A stretch of DNA of 64,000 nucleotides from Hydrangea macrophylla (GCA_033977485.1 CM066991.1:31369850-31433849); one strand, 5' to 3'. Counted from the stretch's first letter, positions 46,401 through 58,722 are shown. Made by a program: numbers and translations. The notes: a model not told the origin generated them from the letters alone.

Positions 46401-46910
46401 TTCTGAGAGATACACAAATTCTGAGAGATGACCCTTCTTCTGAGAGCAACCCACGGATACACGATTCTGATTTTGAGAGAAACCCTACATTCTGGAGGCA
46501 ACCCTGATATGCGATGCTGAGAAATACATGATTCTGAGAGAAACCCTACATTCTGGAGGCAACCCTGGATACACGATTCTGATTCTGAGAGAAACCCTAC
46601 ATTCTGGAGGCAACCCACGATTCTGAGAGAAACCCTACATTCTGAGAGCAACCCACGGATACACGATTCTTGGCATAAACCTTGTATTCTGGAGGCGACC
46701 CACGATTCTGATTCTGAGAGAAACCCTACATTCTGGAGGCAACCCACGATTCTGAGAGAAACCCTATATTCTGGAGGCAACCCTGGATACATGATGCTTG
46801 GCATAAACCTTGTATTCTGGAGGCGATTTTGATGCTCAAATTCTGAGAGATACCCTTTATCTGGAGGCAACCCGTGGATACATGATGCTTGCGAGAAACT
46901 TAATTCTGAA
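46400..46910 (-). repeat. third tandem array in F (TTCTGAGAGAAACC type)
   Basis: Words GATTCTGAGAGAAACCCTAC and ATTCTGGAGGCAACCC alternate in units of variable length (about 38-60 bp). Higher-order blocks include TTGGCATAAACCTTG. All three F arrays share the TTCTG/CTGGGG vocabulary, so they may derive from one another. Confidence 0.8.
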
Positions 46911-47785
46911 AGTTCTCTACTGGGGAGATCCTATGATTCTGAGAGATGCACGAATTCTGTATACCTTGACAACATCTGGAAATTCTCTGCTTGAGGAGAT
47001 ATCTGAGGTTTCTGGGACGCGAGCACATATTCTGGAGGCCCTGCTGATTCTTTCTGAGACTCATATTGGTGCTTCGACCAACGCAATCATTCTTGCAACA
47101 CGTCAGGCTTACTCTAACCCTTTCTGAACATCTCGCATTCTGACCCATCTTCTGAAAGTCCTTTCTGGATGTAATTCTCAAGCGACAGTAGACTCAAATG
47201 TCCATTTTCTAAGACAACTCATAATCAATCCCAAAACGACGGGAGTTTGCCGTTTCTCGGCCACTTTCAGGCTGCGGTGCCTTTGATTCTTCTCATCTGG
47301 GGGACTTTTTTCAATTCTTGAATGGATTTTTACCAAGATTCAAATCTCCAGAGGTCCTCTAGACCAATTCCAACAAGTTTTAAGCACTCTCAAGGCTTAT
47401 ATATCAAAAATGGACCAATCCGGGATCAAATCAAGAGTTCCGGGGGTCAAAACGCGAATATAGAGCAAAATGGGGAAATGGCTGGAAGTGAATAGTAAAT
47501 GGCGGTTCCCCACACCCCCTTGGGAACCGCCAGCCGCAACTTTGGGGTTTTAAACCCATTTTCTTCTTTGTTCTTCATTCATTTCTTCTTCAATGCATCA
47601 CCTCTTCCTTCTAAGGTGCTCAAATCTTGCAATTTCTTGATGTTTTGAGTGATTTCTTGCATTAAAACCTCCAAAAACTTTGTTGATTTCATCAACTCCT
47701 CCCTATTCTAGGGGATTCAAGTACCAAGGTTTTTACTATTCATCATCTTCAACCTCTTATCTTCAAGCTTCAAGCATCAACAACC
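46911..47785. other. F 3' region upstream of the PMD gene, no gene seen
   Basis: Mixed sequence without a supported ORF. An 11-bp perfect inverted repeat, TGGCGGTTCCC (47500-47510) and GGGAACCGCCA (47522-47532), is the one clear structure. A CT-rich stretch (47560-47640) leads to the PMD start codon. I see no convincing TATA box for the plus-strand gene. Confidence 0.5.
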
Positions 47786-49606
47786 ATGAGTTCCCATGGA
47801 CAAGGTGAAAGTTCTAGAACACGTGGAAGCCAATTTCAAGCTAGTGGAGCTTCATCAACTCAAACCATGGAGTATGCAACCATGAAAAATCCACTAAATC
47901 ATATCTCTAGGAGGGCCTTTCGTCAAGAGGTAACCCATTCTTTAATTACTCCTTTGTTTCACATCTTCATACGTGTCTCTTTATTCTTGCGATTCCTTAG
48001 AAATCATCCTTTTTCTTTTTAGAATGTGGTTGGTCATCTTAGAGGTCATGGTAGCCATGGAAAATGCCTTGAATGGTTTAATGAATTGTCGGAGTCGCGT
48101 CCCCAAGTAGTAGCCAATATCAAGCAAGCGGGCTTTGGGTCGTTTGTAACCTTATTGGAGAGATCGACTAATGATTTGGCCATGATTCAAGCTCTTGCTG
48201 AAAGGTGGTGGGATTCCACAAATACTTTTCACATGCCTTTTGGGGAGATAACCATGACCCCTCTTGATTTTGCAATGATAACCGGCATCTCATTTGGCGG
48301 GCATCGTCTTGCCTTTGCAAAGAACATCCATAGACATCCTACTATCATTGAGCGTCTCCTAGGCATCATCCCATCCCAGAGAGATCTTCACGGATCGAGC
48401 GTAGGCATCACATGGTTCATCAACAACTTCAGGCCTTCTGAAAGAGCGGCTCAATTTACCGATATGCAGCTTACCCGTGCTTTCATCTTGTATTTGCTTG
48501 GTTGCTCTCTTCTTTCTACTCGAGCTGAGCGGATTACATTGAATATGCTTGATAGTCTTCAAAATCTTGAGGAGATTGCAGATTTTGATTGGGGCTCTGC
48601 TGGTTTAGCCATTCTGTATAGTCATATGGGGGAGCATTCTCGAGGCAAATCCCCTGGATTCGGCAGATTCTGGAGAGCTTGGGAGGTACTGAAAATATTT
48701 TCATTTCCAGTTTTTATCATTTGATGTTCTGCTGTTTTGACCACTGCTTTATTTTCTCTTGTAGGTGTGGGCCTTTGAGTATTTCTCCATGACGGCTCCA
48801 TCATTCCGGGAGGAAGAGATTCATATTTTTCCACGGGCTCTGAAGTGGCGTCGCCAAGCCGTAGGTACCAAGAATGATGCTCATAATGTTATTTCTTGCC
48901 GGGATTTTCTTACCCGTCTCAGATTCACCCAAGTTAACTGGCATCCTTGGGTGACAAATGGAGATGTGACTGAGATTGGCTTAGCTAGACAGATGACTGG
49001 AGAGAGGATTCTTCTTGAGGGTCCCTCTGTTCTTGAGTGGTATCTTGGAGAGAGAGTAGCTCCTCAGACTGATTTGGAGGATCGTCTCTTAGTGCCACAG
49101 GATCCGCCTTCTTGTATGAGGTCGGCGCAGAATTTGGAAGATGAAGATCTTATTAATGCTTTGAACGGAATTCCTTCAGCCTCTTTTACTCTGTTTGAGG
49201 AGAACTATGACGTCTTCAGGGTTACTCATCTGATGCCTAATTTCCCGCTCTCGGATGACCCGCAGGTATTTCACGACTTCTTCATTTCTGATCGAATGCT
49301 TGCTTTATCTTATTTCTCATCATCATTTGCAGGGGAGTTCTTTTGTGGATGGCCCTGGTCGACCTCTACCTCTCATTCCTCCTTGTGATTGGCGAGCCTC
49401 GACCATGCTGCGCGGAGTTATATCTTCTGTAGAGATCCCCCGTGATCTTGTAGAGCCTCAGCTAGTTTCAGAACAACATGAGTCCGTTCCCCGAACCTTC
49501 TGGTGGGGCTGGTGGGTCTAGGCGAAGGTGCCAAATTGAAGATGATGATAGCTCTACGGCCTCAGATATGCCTGCTCGGTACCCACGGGCTACTCGTCGT
49601 CGCTGA
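47786..49606 (+). CDS. plant mobile domain (PMD) gene, antisense to F gag-pol, four exons
   Basis: Four exons join in phase 0 across GT-AG introns: 47786-47929, 48023-48685, 48765-49265 and 49333-49521, about 497 residues. Conserved PMD features: FGEITMTPLDFAMITGISFG, LTRAFILYLLGCSLL, FDWGSAGLAILYSHM and, across the exon 2/3 junction, RAWE-VWAFEYF (usual form LQLWIWEHF). The N-terminus is Ser/Gln-rich and low in complexity. The frame ends TAG at 49519; a different frame continues to TGA at 49606 with a basic RYPRATRRR end, so another intron or a 1-base change near the C-terminus is possible. Host PMD proteins (MAIN/MAIL types) act in the nucleus and have been linked to transposon silencing; PMD ORFs are known in Tat-type elements. 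Expression is not shown by sequence. Confidence 0.85.
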
Positions 49607-50100
49607 TGATGATCATATGCACCCATGACTATCTTTCTGTTTTTCTTGCTTTCTGTGCTGAGACTGATGTTGATGTATTCTGTCTGAGACTTGATGGGCT
49701 TGTACTCTTGACTTTGCTTGATGCTGTTTTATGCTATCCTTCTGTTTCGCTTTGCATCCCTTGTCACGAGACTGATTTGATTGACACTTTGCACACTGAC
49801 ACACAGGACTCGATTTTTACAGGGAAAGGAAATTTCTGACGATTCCTCTTTCTCGACAATGTCTTTTGACTTGGATATTTGAATTTTCTAAGGATTTGCA
49901 TGTTTTGAAAATGAGATTTTATCTTGTAGCAGGATATTGTGTTGGCTTTGCATGTAATGTTGAAGCTTTTGAAAATTTTCCACATAATGTTTCAGTCTTG
50001 ACATTAGATTCACATCTTTAGATTGCTAAAAAACTTTTCAACTTAATATCAAGAATTACCAGATTTTTCACTTAGGTGCTTTAATTCTGATAGCCAAGTG
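49607..50100. other. spacer between PMD gene and pol, no gene seen
   Basis: T-rich on the plus strand with no supported ORF. It probably contains the 3' UTR of the antisense PMD transcript, with AT-rich words such as CATGTTTTGAAAATGAG. No clear polyadenylation signal was recognised. Confidence 0.4.
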
Positions 50101-50127
50101 ATCCAGAGAGGACAGGTAGCGAGGTAT

Positions 50128-50244
50128 GGGCAAACGACAGTTTGCCCCTCGTTGACAGAGATAAATGGAAGTTTGGGCAAACGCAGTTTGCCCCTAGTGT
50201 GGCAGTGATATCTTGAGGCTTTGGGCAAACTTGAAAGTTTGCCC
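50128..50244 (-). promoter_or_regulatory. three PPT-like hairpins downstream of F pol
   Basis: GGGCAAAC and GTTTGCCC face each other with loops of 4 nt (50128-50147), 3 nt (50175-50193) and 6 nt (50223-50244). On the minus strand each arm carries the GGGGCAAAC core of the element PPT, followed by TG, CG or TT. They start about 235 bp after the pol stop. They could be extra plus-strand primer sites or RNA structures; neither is shown. Confidence 0.7.
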
Positions 50245-50284
50245 CTTGTTTGCAAGGTTCAGGGATCGAGAGCCAGGAAAGCTC

Positions 50285-50430
50285 GCCTACTTATCCCCAA
50301 GTGGGAATCAGATCCAAAGTAGTTCGGCCAGGTCTTGAAAGAAAGTATGGTTGAGGGTTTCAGGAGCAGTGACCGAACCGAGCAGGTTGCCTACATATCC
50401 CCAAGTGGGAATCAGGTCAAGTGTAGTTCC
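50285..50430 (-). repeat. two copies of the Tat 3'-UTR block after F pol
   Basis: GCCTACTTATCCCCAAGTGG-GAATCAGATC...AGTTCGG at 50285-50327 and GCCTACATATCCCCAAGTGG-GAATCAGGTC...AGTTCC at 50389-50430 are about 104 bp apart. They are looser relatives of the blocks at 45216-45259 and 1230-1273. Confidence 0.6.
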
Positions 50431-50478
50431 TCGAATGCTGGAGGTTTTGAAAGAACAGGTTTTGAAAGAAAAAGGCTT

Positions 50479-53400
50479 TTAAGCATAGTATCTCTTGAGA
50501 CGGTCAATGTTGATTGGCTGATTGAACTCAACTCCATCTAGATCCATCAGGTATGCCGCTCCTCCAGAGAGAAGCTTCTTGATGACGTATGGGCCAACCC
50601 AATTTGGCTTGAATTTCCCTCTAGGATCGAAAACGGGTGCTTTTAAGGCTTTAAGCACAAGGTCGCCTTCCTCAAGTTTTCTTGGACGGACCTTCTTGTT
50701 GAATGCTCGAGCTATTCTTCTCTGATACACATGCACATGATCAATTGCGGCCAACCTTTTCTCATCAAGTAACATTAGCTCCTCATATCTATCTCTTAGC
50801 CAATCAAATTCTGGAATCTCGGATTCTGCCACAACTCTCAAAGATGGTAGTTCTATTTCAACTGGGAGTATTGCTTCCATTCCGTAAGCCAATGAATAAG
50901 GAGTGGCTCCTGTAGATGTTCGGATAGATGTTCTGTATCCCCACAGTGCATACGGTAACTTCTCATGCCAATCTCGGTATGTATCAGTCATCTTTCTTAG
51001 GATCGTCTTCAAATTCTTATTAGCTGCTTCAACTGCCCCATTTGTTTGTGGCCTATACGGCGCTGACATGTGGTGCATGATCTTGTATTCTTCTAGTAGA
51101 TCCAAAACCTCTTTCTGGAAGTGACTGCCATGATCGGATATCAACTCATGAGGGACCCCGTATCGGCAGATTATATTTCTTCTGATAAATCTGGCCACAT
51201 CTTTAGCCTTCAATGTCGCATAAGACTCTGCTTCCACCCATTTTGTGAAATAATCAATTGCTACCAGGATGTATTGATGCCCATTAGACGCCTTCGGGGT
51301 TACTTCTCCAATAACATCTATTCCCCAAACTGAGAATGGCCAAGGGGTAGTCATGTTGTATAGCAGTGACGGCGGCACATGCTTCATATTGGCATGGATC
51401 TGACATTTGTGACATTTTCTGACATATTCATAGCAGTCCTTGTCCATAGTAGTCCAATAATATCCTTGTCGGATGATCTTCTTAGCTAACATGTGTCCAC
51501 TCATATGAGGACCACACACCCCTTCGTGAATTTGCTCCATCATCTTTCTCGCACTGTTTCCATATAGACATGTCAAGTTGAATCCATTGTGAGATCTCTT
51601 CAATAGATTTCCGCCACAAATCATGAATTGAGCCGAGAATCTTCTTATGGCTCTCTTGTCTTTCTCAGAGGCGCCTTCCGGATATTCCCCATTTTCAATG
51701 AAGTTCCACACGTCGGTGTACCACGGAAGTTCTTCTGCTTCTTCTATTTCCCCAATCATCTCATAAGACGGCTTTTCCCTTTGTTCAATCATCAAAGGAG
51801 TTAGCTTTATCCCCACAGGAATCTCAATCATTGACGCTAAAGTAGCCAAAGAGTCTGCTAGCTGATTTTCTTCTCGAGGCAGGTAGAAGAACGTGATATG
51901 CAAGAAACGAGTTCGTAAAGAATCAAGATACTCATGATAGGGTTTTAACTTCTCTTCCTTGACTTTCCAATCTCCTCGAACTTGGGATATGATCAAATTG
52001 GAATCCCCGAATACATCAAGTTTCCTTACCTCCAAAGTCAATGCGTCTTCTAGCCCCAAGATACAAGCTTCATACTCAACAGTGTTGTTGGTGGAAGTGT
52101 ACTTCAGCTTAATAGAGAACGGGGTATGTGCTCCTTCAGGGGATACAAGGATGATCCCCACTCCATATCCTTTCTGGTTTGCAGCTCCATCAAAATACAT
52201 TTTCCACACATCTTCTTTTAATTCCATCAATCCTTCGTCAGGGAACATGAACTCTCCTTCGTTTTCCAGATTTATCGGATGTTCTGCTAAATGTTCTGCG
52301 ACAGCCCTTCCTTTAACAGATTTACTCGTAGCATGTATCAAGTCAAACTCAGATAGCATCAATGTCCATCGGGAGATTCTTCCGGTCAATGCTGGTTTTT
52401 CAAATAGGTACTTCAAAGGATCCATTCGGGAAATTAAAACAACAGGGAAGGCCAACATATAATGCCTCAGACGACGAGTGGCCCAAACCAAAGCCCAACA
52501 TGTCTTTTCTAACGGAGAATACTTCAATTCGTATCCAGTCATCCTTTTACTTAAGTAGTAAATGGCTTTCTCTGTACGCCCTTCATCTCCTTCTTGGGCT
52601 AACATGCATCCCATAGCATTCTCTGACACGGATAAGTACAACAGCAAAGGCTTCCCTGACTTCGGGGGTGAAAGAACCGGTGGGTTTGATAAATAAGCCT
52701 TGATCTTGTCAAAAGCTTCTTGACATTGATTGTCCCATTCGAATTTCTTCCCTTTTCTCAACAAGCTGAAAAGCGGATCGCAAGTAGCAGTGAGCTTAGA
52801 TATGAAGCGGCTGATGAATTAGATTCTTCCCAGAAATCCTCTTACTTCCTTTTCATTTGTCGGAGGCGGCATATCCATAATAGCCTTGATCTTTGTGGGG
52901 TCAACCTCAATTCCTCTCTGTGTGATGAGAAATCCTAGCAGCTTTCCGGTGGTAACTCCAAAAGTACATTTCTGTGGATTCAATCTCATTCTGTATTTCC
53001 TTAATCTTTCAAAGAACTTGGCGAGTGCTGTTAAATGCCCACTTCTTTCTTTGGACTTAACAATCATATCATCCACATAAACTTCTACCTCTTCATGGAT
53101 CATGTCATGTAACAAAGTAGTAGCAGCTCTCTGATAGGTCGCTCCGGCATTCTTTAACCCAAATGGCATTACTCGGTAGCAATACGTCCCCCAGTGAGTT
53201 GTGAATGTAGTCTTTTCTCTGTCTTCGGGTGCCATTAAAATCTGATTGTACCCTGAGAAACCATCCATGAATGATAACAACTCATGCCCCGCGGTGCTAT
53301 CTACCAGAACATCTATGTGTGGAAGCGGAAAATCATCCTTAGGACTAGCCTTGTTTAGATCTCTGAAGTCAACACATACACGGATCCTTCCATCCTTCTT

Positions 53401-56400
53401 TGGCACAGGAACTATATTGGCTATCCATTCCGGATATTGGGTTACCATCAGGAATCCAGCTTTCAATTGTTTCTCAACTTCTTCTTTGATCTTCAAAGTC
53501 CATTCGGGTCTCATGCGTCTCAACTTTTGCTTAACAGGTTTTGAATTTGGAAAGAGAGGGATGTGGTGTTGGACAATCTCTGGATCGATGCCTGGCATAT
53601 CTTGGTAGGACCAAGCGAAAACATCTTTAAATTCTTTTAATAAGTTGATTAGTTCATTGCTTTCTTGTGAAGTGAGTGTGGTGCCAATATGAACATTTTG
53701 TGGATTATCTTCATTATCCAAGTTTATTAGCAAAGTTTCTTCAATAATCTTGCATGCAGATTCATTTTCATTTTCAATTAATCTTTGCAAATCCTCAGAA
53801 ATTTCAAAATCAAGATCATCAGACACAGAAGAGTAAGCAAAATCCTCGTTCATTTCATTAACATTTTTGGGTACATCAAAAGCAAAAGCAGACTCAACAT
53901 CATGGCTCATATTGGCCTTTACAGACTTCCGGGGAAATGGGGGAGGGGATTTGTTGACTTCCGATTCCATCACCCAATTGTTCAGAGCTCCCTCTATTGG
54001 CTTGATTTCTTTCACATTTCCCAGTGCTTCTTCGGCATCCATCAGCATGTTCAGCTCTTCATCCATTAGCATGTTCAAATCATCACTTGTCATCAGCTCA
54101 GCCCAGTCCTTCCTTTCTTTCTTGATAGGCGGAGTATACAAGAACGGATCCTCATAGTCGGAGAACTCATGTTTGAAGAAAATCTCAAATCCAGGCTTAA
54201 TGTTTTTGGTAGCCGGATCATACCATGGTTCAGGGAACCCACAGAAGGGAAAGTCATCGCCTTCTTTCACGAAGTATCCATTCAGGATTCTTGGCCCAGA
54301 AACAACCATCGGCCCTTTTCCTTTTGTCATCTTCTTCTTATCTTCTTCAGTCAATTGATACCCAAGCCCAGATTTATCTTTCTGTTCGTGGAAGTTCGGT
54401 GGTTCAGTTATTCCTTGTTGACGACGACCTAGTCCCATTCCAGGAAAATAGTTCATCTTCCGCACCATATGAGCCACTTTAGGATTGGCATACTGGTCAA
54501 AGTACAATGGCATGACTTCAGGGATCCAATTCTGTCCCACTTCTTCTTGTAGATCTTTGGCAACCGGGTTTCCCTTCTCGAACATCTTTCTATATTCGCG
54601 TCCGGTGATGAACGGCTTCTTTTTCTTGATCGGAGTGATTTCTTCGCCCCAGACAGATGCATCAGGAAGTTTCTTCTCATAGCTGAGTCGATCCCAAACG
54701 GATTTCTTTTTCTTAGCTCCTTCATTTATCATTCCCACAAAGTTGAATCCTCCTAATTCATTTTCTTCTTCCGGTGTTTGGACTTCTAGCACAGGACCAT
54801 GGCTTGTCCCTTCTTCTTTGATCCAGCTATCCCCAAAGATTGTCACCACATCCTCTTTCCAGATGAACTTGACTTTCTGGTGGAGAGTGGAGGCGATTGC
54901 ATCATTCACATGTAACCACGGACGTCCCAATAGCAGATTAAAGCTAGCCGGAATATCAATCACTTGGAAATCAGCTTCTTTGTTTAATGGCCCGACTTCA
55001 ATTTTCAACTTAATCATTCCCACAATGGCCCTTTTGGTGTTATCATAGGCCCTCACAGTTTGTGTTGATGGCAAGAGTTCTGAAATAGACAACCCCATTC
55101 TGAGAGCTGTTTGGAGAGGACATACATTCAAGGCTGACCCATTATCTACCAAGCAGACCGGTACTCTATTCCCCAGGCAATGTACAGTGATGTAGAGAGC
55201 TCTGTTGTGGTGTGCCCCTTCCGGCGGTAAATCTTCATCTGTGAATGTGATTACAGGCTTACAAGGCTTTGAAGAGATCATGTTTACTAGATCTTCGGGA
55301 GTAGCATTGACAGAAACATCCAAACGATTGAGAGTATCGAGCATGGCCTGCCTGTGTTTGTGAGAGGTCATAAGTAATCCCCATACTGAGATCCAAGCTT
55401 GTGTTTTCTTCAATTGCTTTAGGATTTCATCTTCTTCTTCGCTCACGGCTCCTTTACCAGCCTCTTTTGCTTTGACGACTTCTTTCTCATTCCATGTTTC
55501 TTTTCCACAATTTTCTAACTCATGAGGCTTGAAATGACGTCCGGAACGGGTCAAGTGGTTTGCTTCATTGGTGATCCAGATAGACTCAAGTTCTTTGGCT
55601 AACTTTTCGGTGCCAACAGTGATTTTCCAAACAGAATCATCGGGGATTATGGTATTATTAACGGAATCATCCTCATCATCATACCACCAATCTTCTTCTT
55701 CTTCCATCATTGCAATAAGATCGTCATCTTTGATTTCAAGGTTCTCGACAGGCTTTAGCAATTCTTCTATCGGCTCAGTGCTTTGTTTCTCGGTGACTGC
55801 TTCTATGGGCTTTTCTTCCTCATACCAGATCGAGTCGTCGGTGATGGCATTGGGATCCCACCATTCAATTGTAAGATTTCCGTTGGCTATTTCTTCTTCA
55901 AAAGCCAGTGCTTCTTCGACCCATTCTTCCTCTTCCATATTCCTCAAGATGCAAATTGCAGCGTCTTCCGGAAGTTGAACATCCATAGCTGGTTGATTCG
56001 AGGATGTGATGTAGATCTTTGGGTTATAAATCTGAGATCCTTCTTCTACAAAGTTAACATTTGGCATGTTCCCCTTATGATTAGGGAGAGGATTCTTCTG
56101 AACATTTGGCTGAGAGGGAGGAGGGGAGATGACCCCTTTTTCAATCAAGTCTTCAATTTCATGGCAAAGTCTCCAGCATCTATCTGTGCTATGTCCACGG
56201 CCTTGATGAAAGTCACAAAAGAACTCTGTTTTGAAACCCGGTGGAAGTGGATTTGGCTCTGGTTTAGGTTCCAATTTCTGCAAGTACCCTTTTTCTATCA
56301 TTCTTTCAAGTGCGGTGCTTAGTGGCATCCCCAAGTCGGAAAATTCTCTTTTCTCTCTCGACTGTTTCTGATTTTGACTTCCTCTTGCATTAGCCATACT

Positions 56401-57387
56401 TCGACGCTCTTTCTGAAAAGGCTGAGGAGATAGTGTGTTGACGTCAGCAGACTGATGATAGACTGGCCTTTCTGTCTTTCTGTATCGATTGCTCGTGCTT
56501 TCTTTCTTGATCTTTCCATCTCTAATGGCATCTTCTATCAAAGTTCCCACATCAAACAGCTGTTCGAAACTCACAATGGACTGAAATTCTAGCCTTTCCA
56601 AGTATTCGGGCTGTAGATTCTTGATGATCATTCGGACCTGATCTTTTTCCGCTGGCCTGCTAGTCATTTGAGCAGCTTTAGCTCTCCAACGAGTAAGGAA
56701 ACCTGCGAAGGATTCCCTATACTCTTGTCGGGTGGTTTCTAGATCTCTTTCAGTTACATCAAACAACTGGTTATATGAATATTGAGCCACGAAAGCTTTG
56801 GCCAATGCCTCCCAATCTCTGGTTATGGCTGGTTCCAACGTCAAGTACCATGAAAGTGCTGCTCCACTCAAAACTCTTGGAAACAATAGAGCGAAGAGGT
56901 CAGATCCAATGCCCATGGGCTGCAAAGTTCCTACATAAAGCCTCAGATAGCTCTTTGGATTTCCGGTTCCATTGAAAAATTCAATATGCGGCATCTTAAA
57001 CTTCTCTGGGAGTTTGGCTTTTGGAGCGTCACACAACCCTTCAACATCGAACAAATACTCATCCACCCCTTTGCTCTTTCTGATCACACTCTCTAGTTTG
57101 TCGATCTTGGCCAACTTGTCCTGAATTTCCTGATCTAGCTGAACCTTTGGTTGAACTGTCTCCCCAAAATCTTCTTCTTCATGATGCTCTGGAGGTGGTG
57201 GTGGTGGTGGATTAGTTAGCTGCTCAATCATTCTCATCATAGTGGCAAGTTGTTCTCGATTCTGCTCCCTGCTCTGATCCAAGGCAGCTTGCATTGCGGC
57301 CAATCTGGCTTCCATATCCGCTTCGTATGTCATATCTTCAACCCTAGTCGACTCGGTTGTTCCTTCTTCTAACCCTGATCTGATCAA
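50479..57387 (-). pseudogene. gag-pol: gag-pol of Tat element F, one in-frame stop
   Basis: A single frame of 2303 codons is broken once by TAA at 52821-52819. Gag: helical N-terminus, Pro run near residue 60, capsid region about 130-310, and CDFHQGRGHSTDRC (near 400). Protease: VDNGSALNVCP (near 745). A G-patch-like MNYFPGMGLGRRQQG lies near 985. RT: VCVDFRDLNKASPKDDF and the catalytic VYVDDMIVKS (near 1437). The TAA falls after FLGRI, where Asn is usual. After it come a degenerate first RNase H, then a second RNase H with MYFDGAANQKGYGVG, EYEACILGLEDAL, FGDSNL and NQLADSLATLA. Integrase has GIDVIGEV, SDHGSHF and NGAVEAANK. No chromodomain. All catalytic residues I can check except the stop are present. 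Confidence 0.93.
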
Positions 57388-58722
57388 ACGGCTGTTCGGA
57401 GCTCTGACCCAGAAAGGAGTACAACTTTTCGGTCCTATCTTTTCTTATCTGGTTTATTTAGGGATTTTCAAATAATCAGGTATCTTTATTGCAAAAGAAT
57501 TTTTCAAAGAATGATATAAGAAGGTGGATTTACAAAGATGGAAATCATAAATGGAAAATCATTTCCTTTTTCAAAAACATTTTTCTTAAAATCAAAGAAA
57601 TCTTTTCAAGCTTTCAAAATTCTGAGGAAAACAAATCTTTTCTTTTGAAAGTATATTAGAGGCGTCGCACTCGTGAGTCGTATATGCAATGCTCGTGTAG
57701 TGCATGTAATGCAGATGAAATGCAATCTAATCTAAATGCAATGCACCTTAATCTAGCTTAGACCTAGCACATCAGCACATAAGCACATAAGATTCCTTGA
57801 GTATGCTAATCACCCTACTAATCCAATCATTATCCAAGGATTTTGAGTTTTGAAATTCTTGATGGTTCATGTTTACAAAATTGAATTTTTCATGATAAAT
57901 CTTTGAAAGAGATGGGGAGATTTGTAATTTTCAAAAGAATTTTTGAACCATCAATGCTTGTGGTGAGAAATCATGATTCTTAAAAATTGAGGTAGGAAAT
58001 TTGAAATTCTGAATTTTGAGAGGAGAATTTGAAATTGAATCATCAAAGTAGGAATTTTGGATTTCTCTAAAAATCTAGGAGAATTTGAAAGTGAATTTCA
58101 AAGCGAGTTTTCAAAAGGGATATTCCCGGAATTTTCAAAAGACTTGGGATTTTCAAAGAAGTGCTTATAATTTCAAAAATTTTCAAAATTGTCCTCAAAT
58201 AATGATTGGATGTTCGGATAAAGACCATACTATCCTAGAGGAATCCACCATACAAGGTTTGATGATGCCTTCGCATACACGTCCTCATCATCCACATAAT
58301 CCCTTACGGGCAAGCGCAAGTAATTCATCACATTGTCCTAATCAAAGATGATAATCAAGATCCTAATTGAAGGGTTCTATAGAAACTATATGCAAAGGCC
58401 GGGTTTTAGTCTCATAAAGGGTCCATTAGCAAGCTCAGCGGTGTGGTTGACCGCCTCCCCGAGGGCGTGCCGTTCACACATAGGCTCTATATACCGCACG
58501 CGGTACAAGGCTAACGGTGACTACATGCTACCAAAACTCTTGACAAATAGAGGAAAGAGGACCCTCTATCTTCAAGGCAATGATCTCAAGCAGTCGCGGT
58601 GAAAGAACAATGCAAGTGCAAATGCAGGCAGAAACAACATGATTATTGAATTAATAACAAGGATATTCATTGGTTCAAGTCAAACCCTCGAAGAACAAGA
58701 AACCATCGGTTTCATGTTCAAA
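57388..58722 (-). other. 5' leader of element F between PBS and gag, no ORF seen
   Basis: About 1.3 kb of A/T-rich sequence with runs of TTTTCAAA-type words and no supported ORF. Ogre elements have an extra ORF here; its absence fits a Retand-like Tat element. A G/C-rich patch at 58435-58500 is the only compositional break. Confidence 0.6.

Noticed and set aside
45514..46870. Long minus-strand ORFs (about 190-207 codons) with repeated peptides
   Set aside because: They are translations of the 32-bp and 100-bp minisatellites. The 32-bp period opens all three frames, and no non-repeat domain is present.
52819..52821. Programmed readthrough between two pol ORFs of F
   Set aside because: The stop falls inside the conserved RT-RNase H linker, not at a gag/pol boundary. 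A point mutation is simpler.
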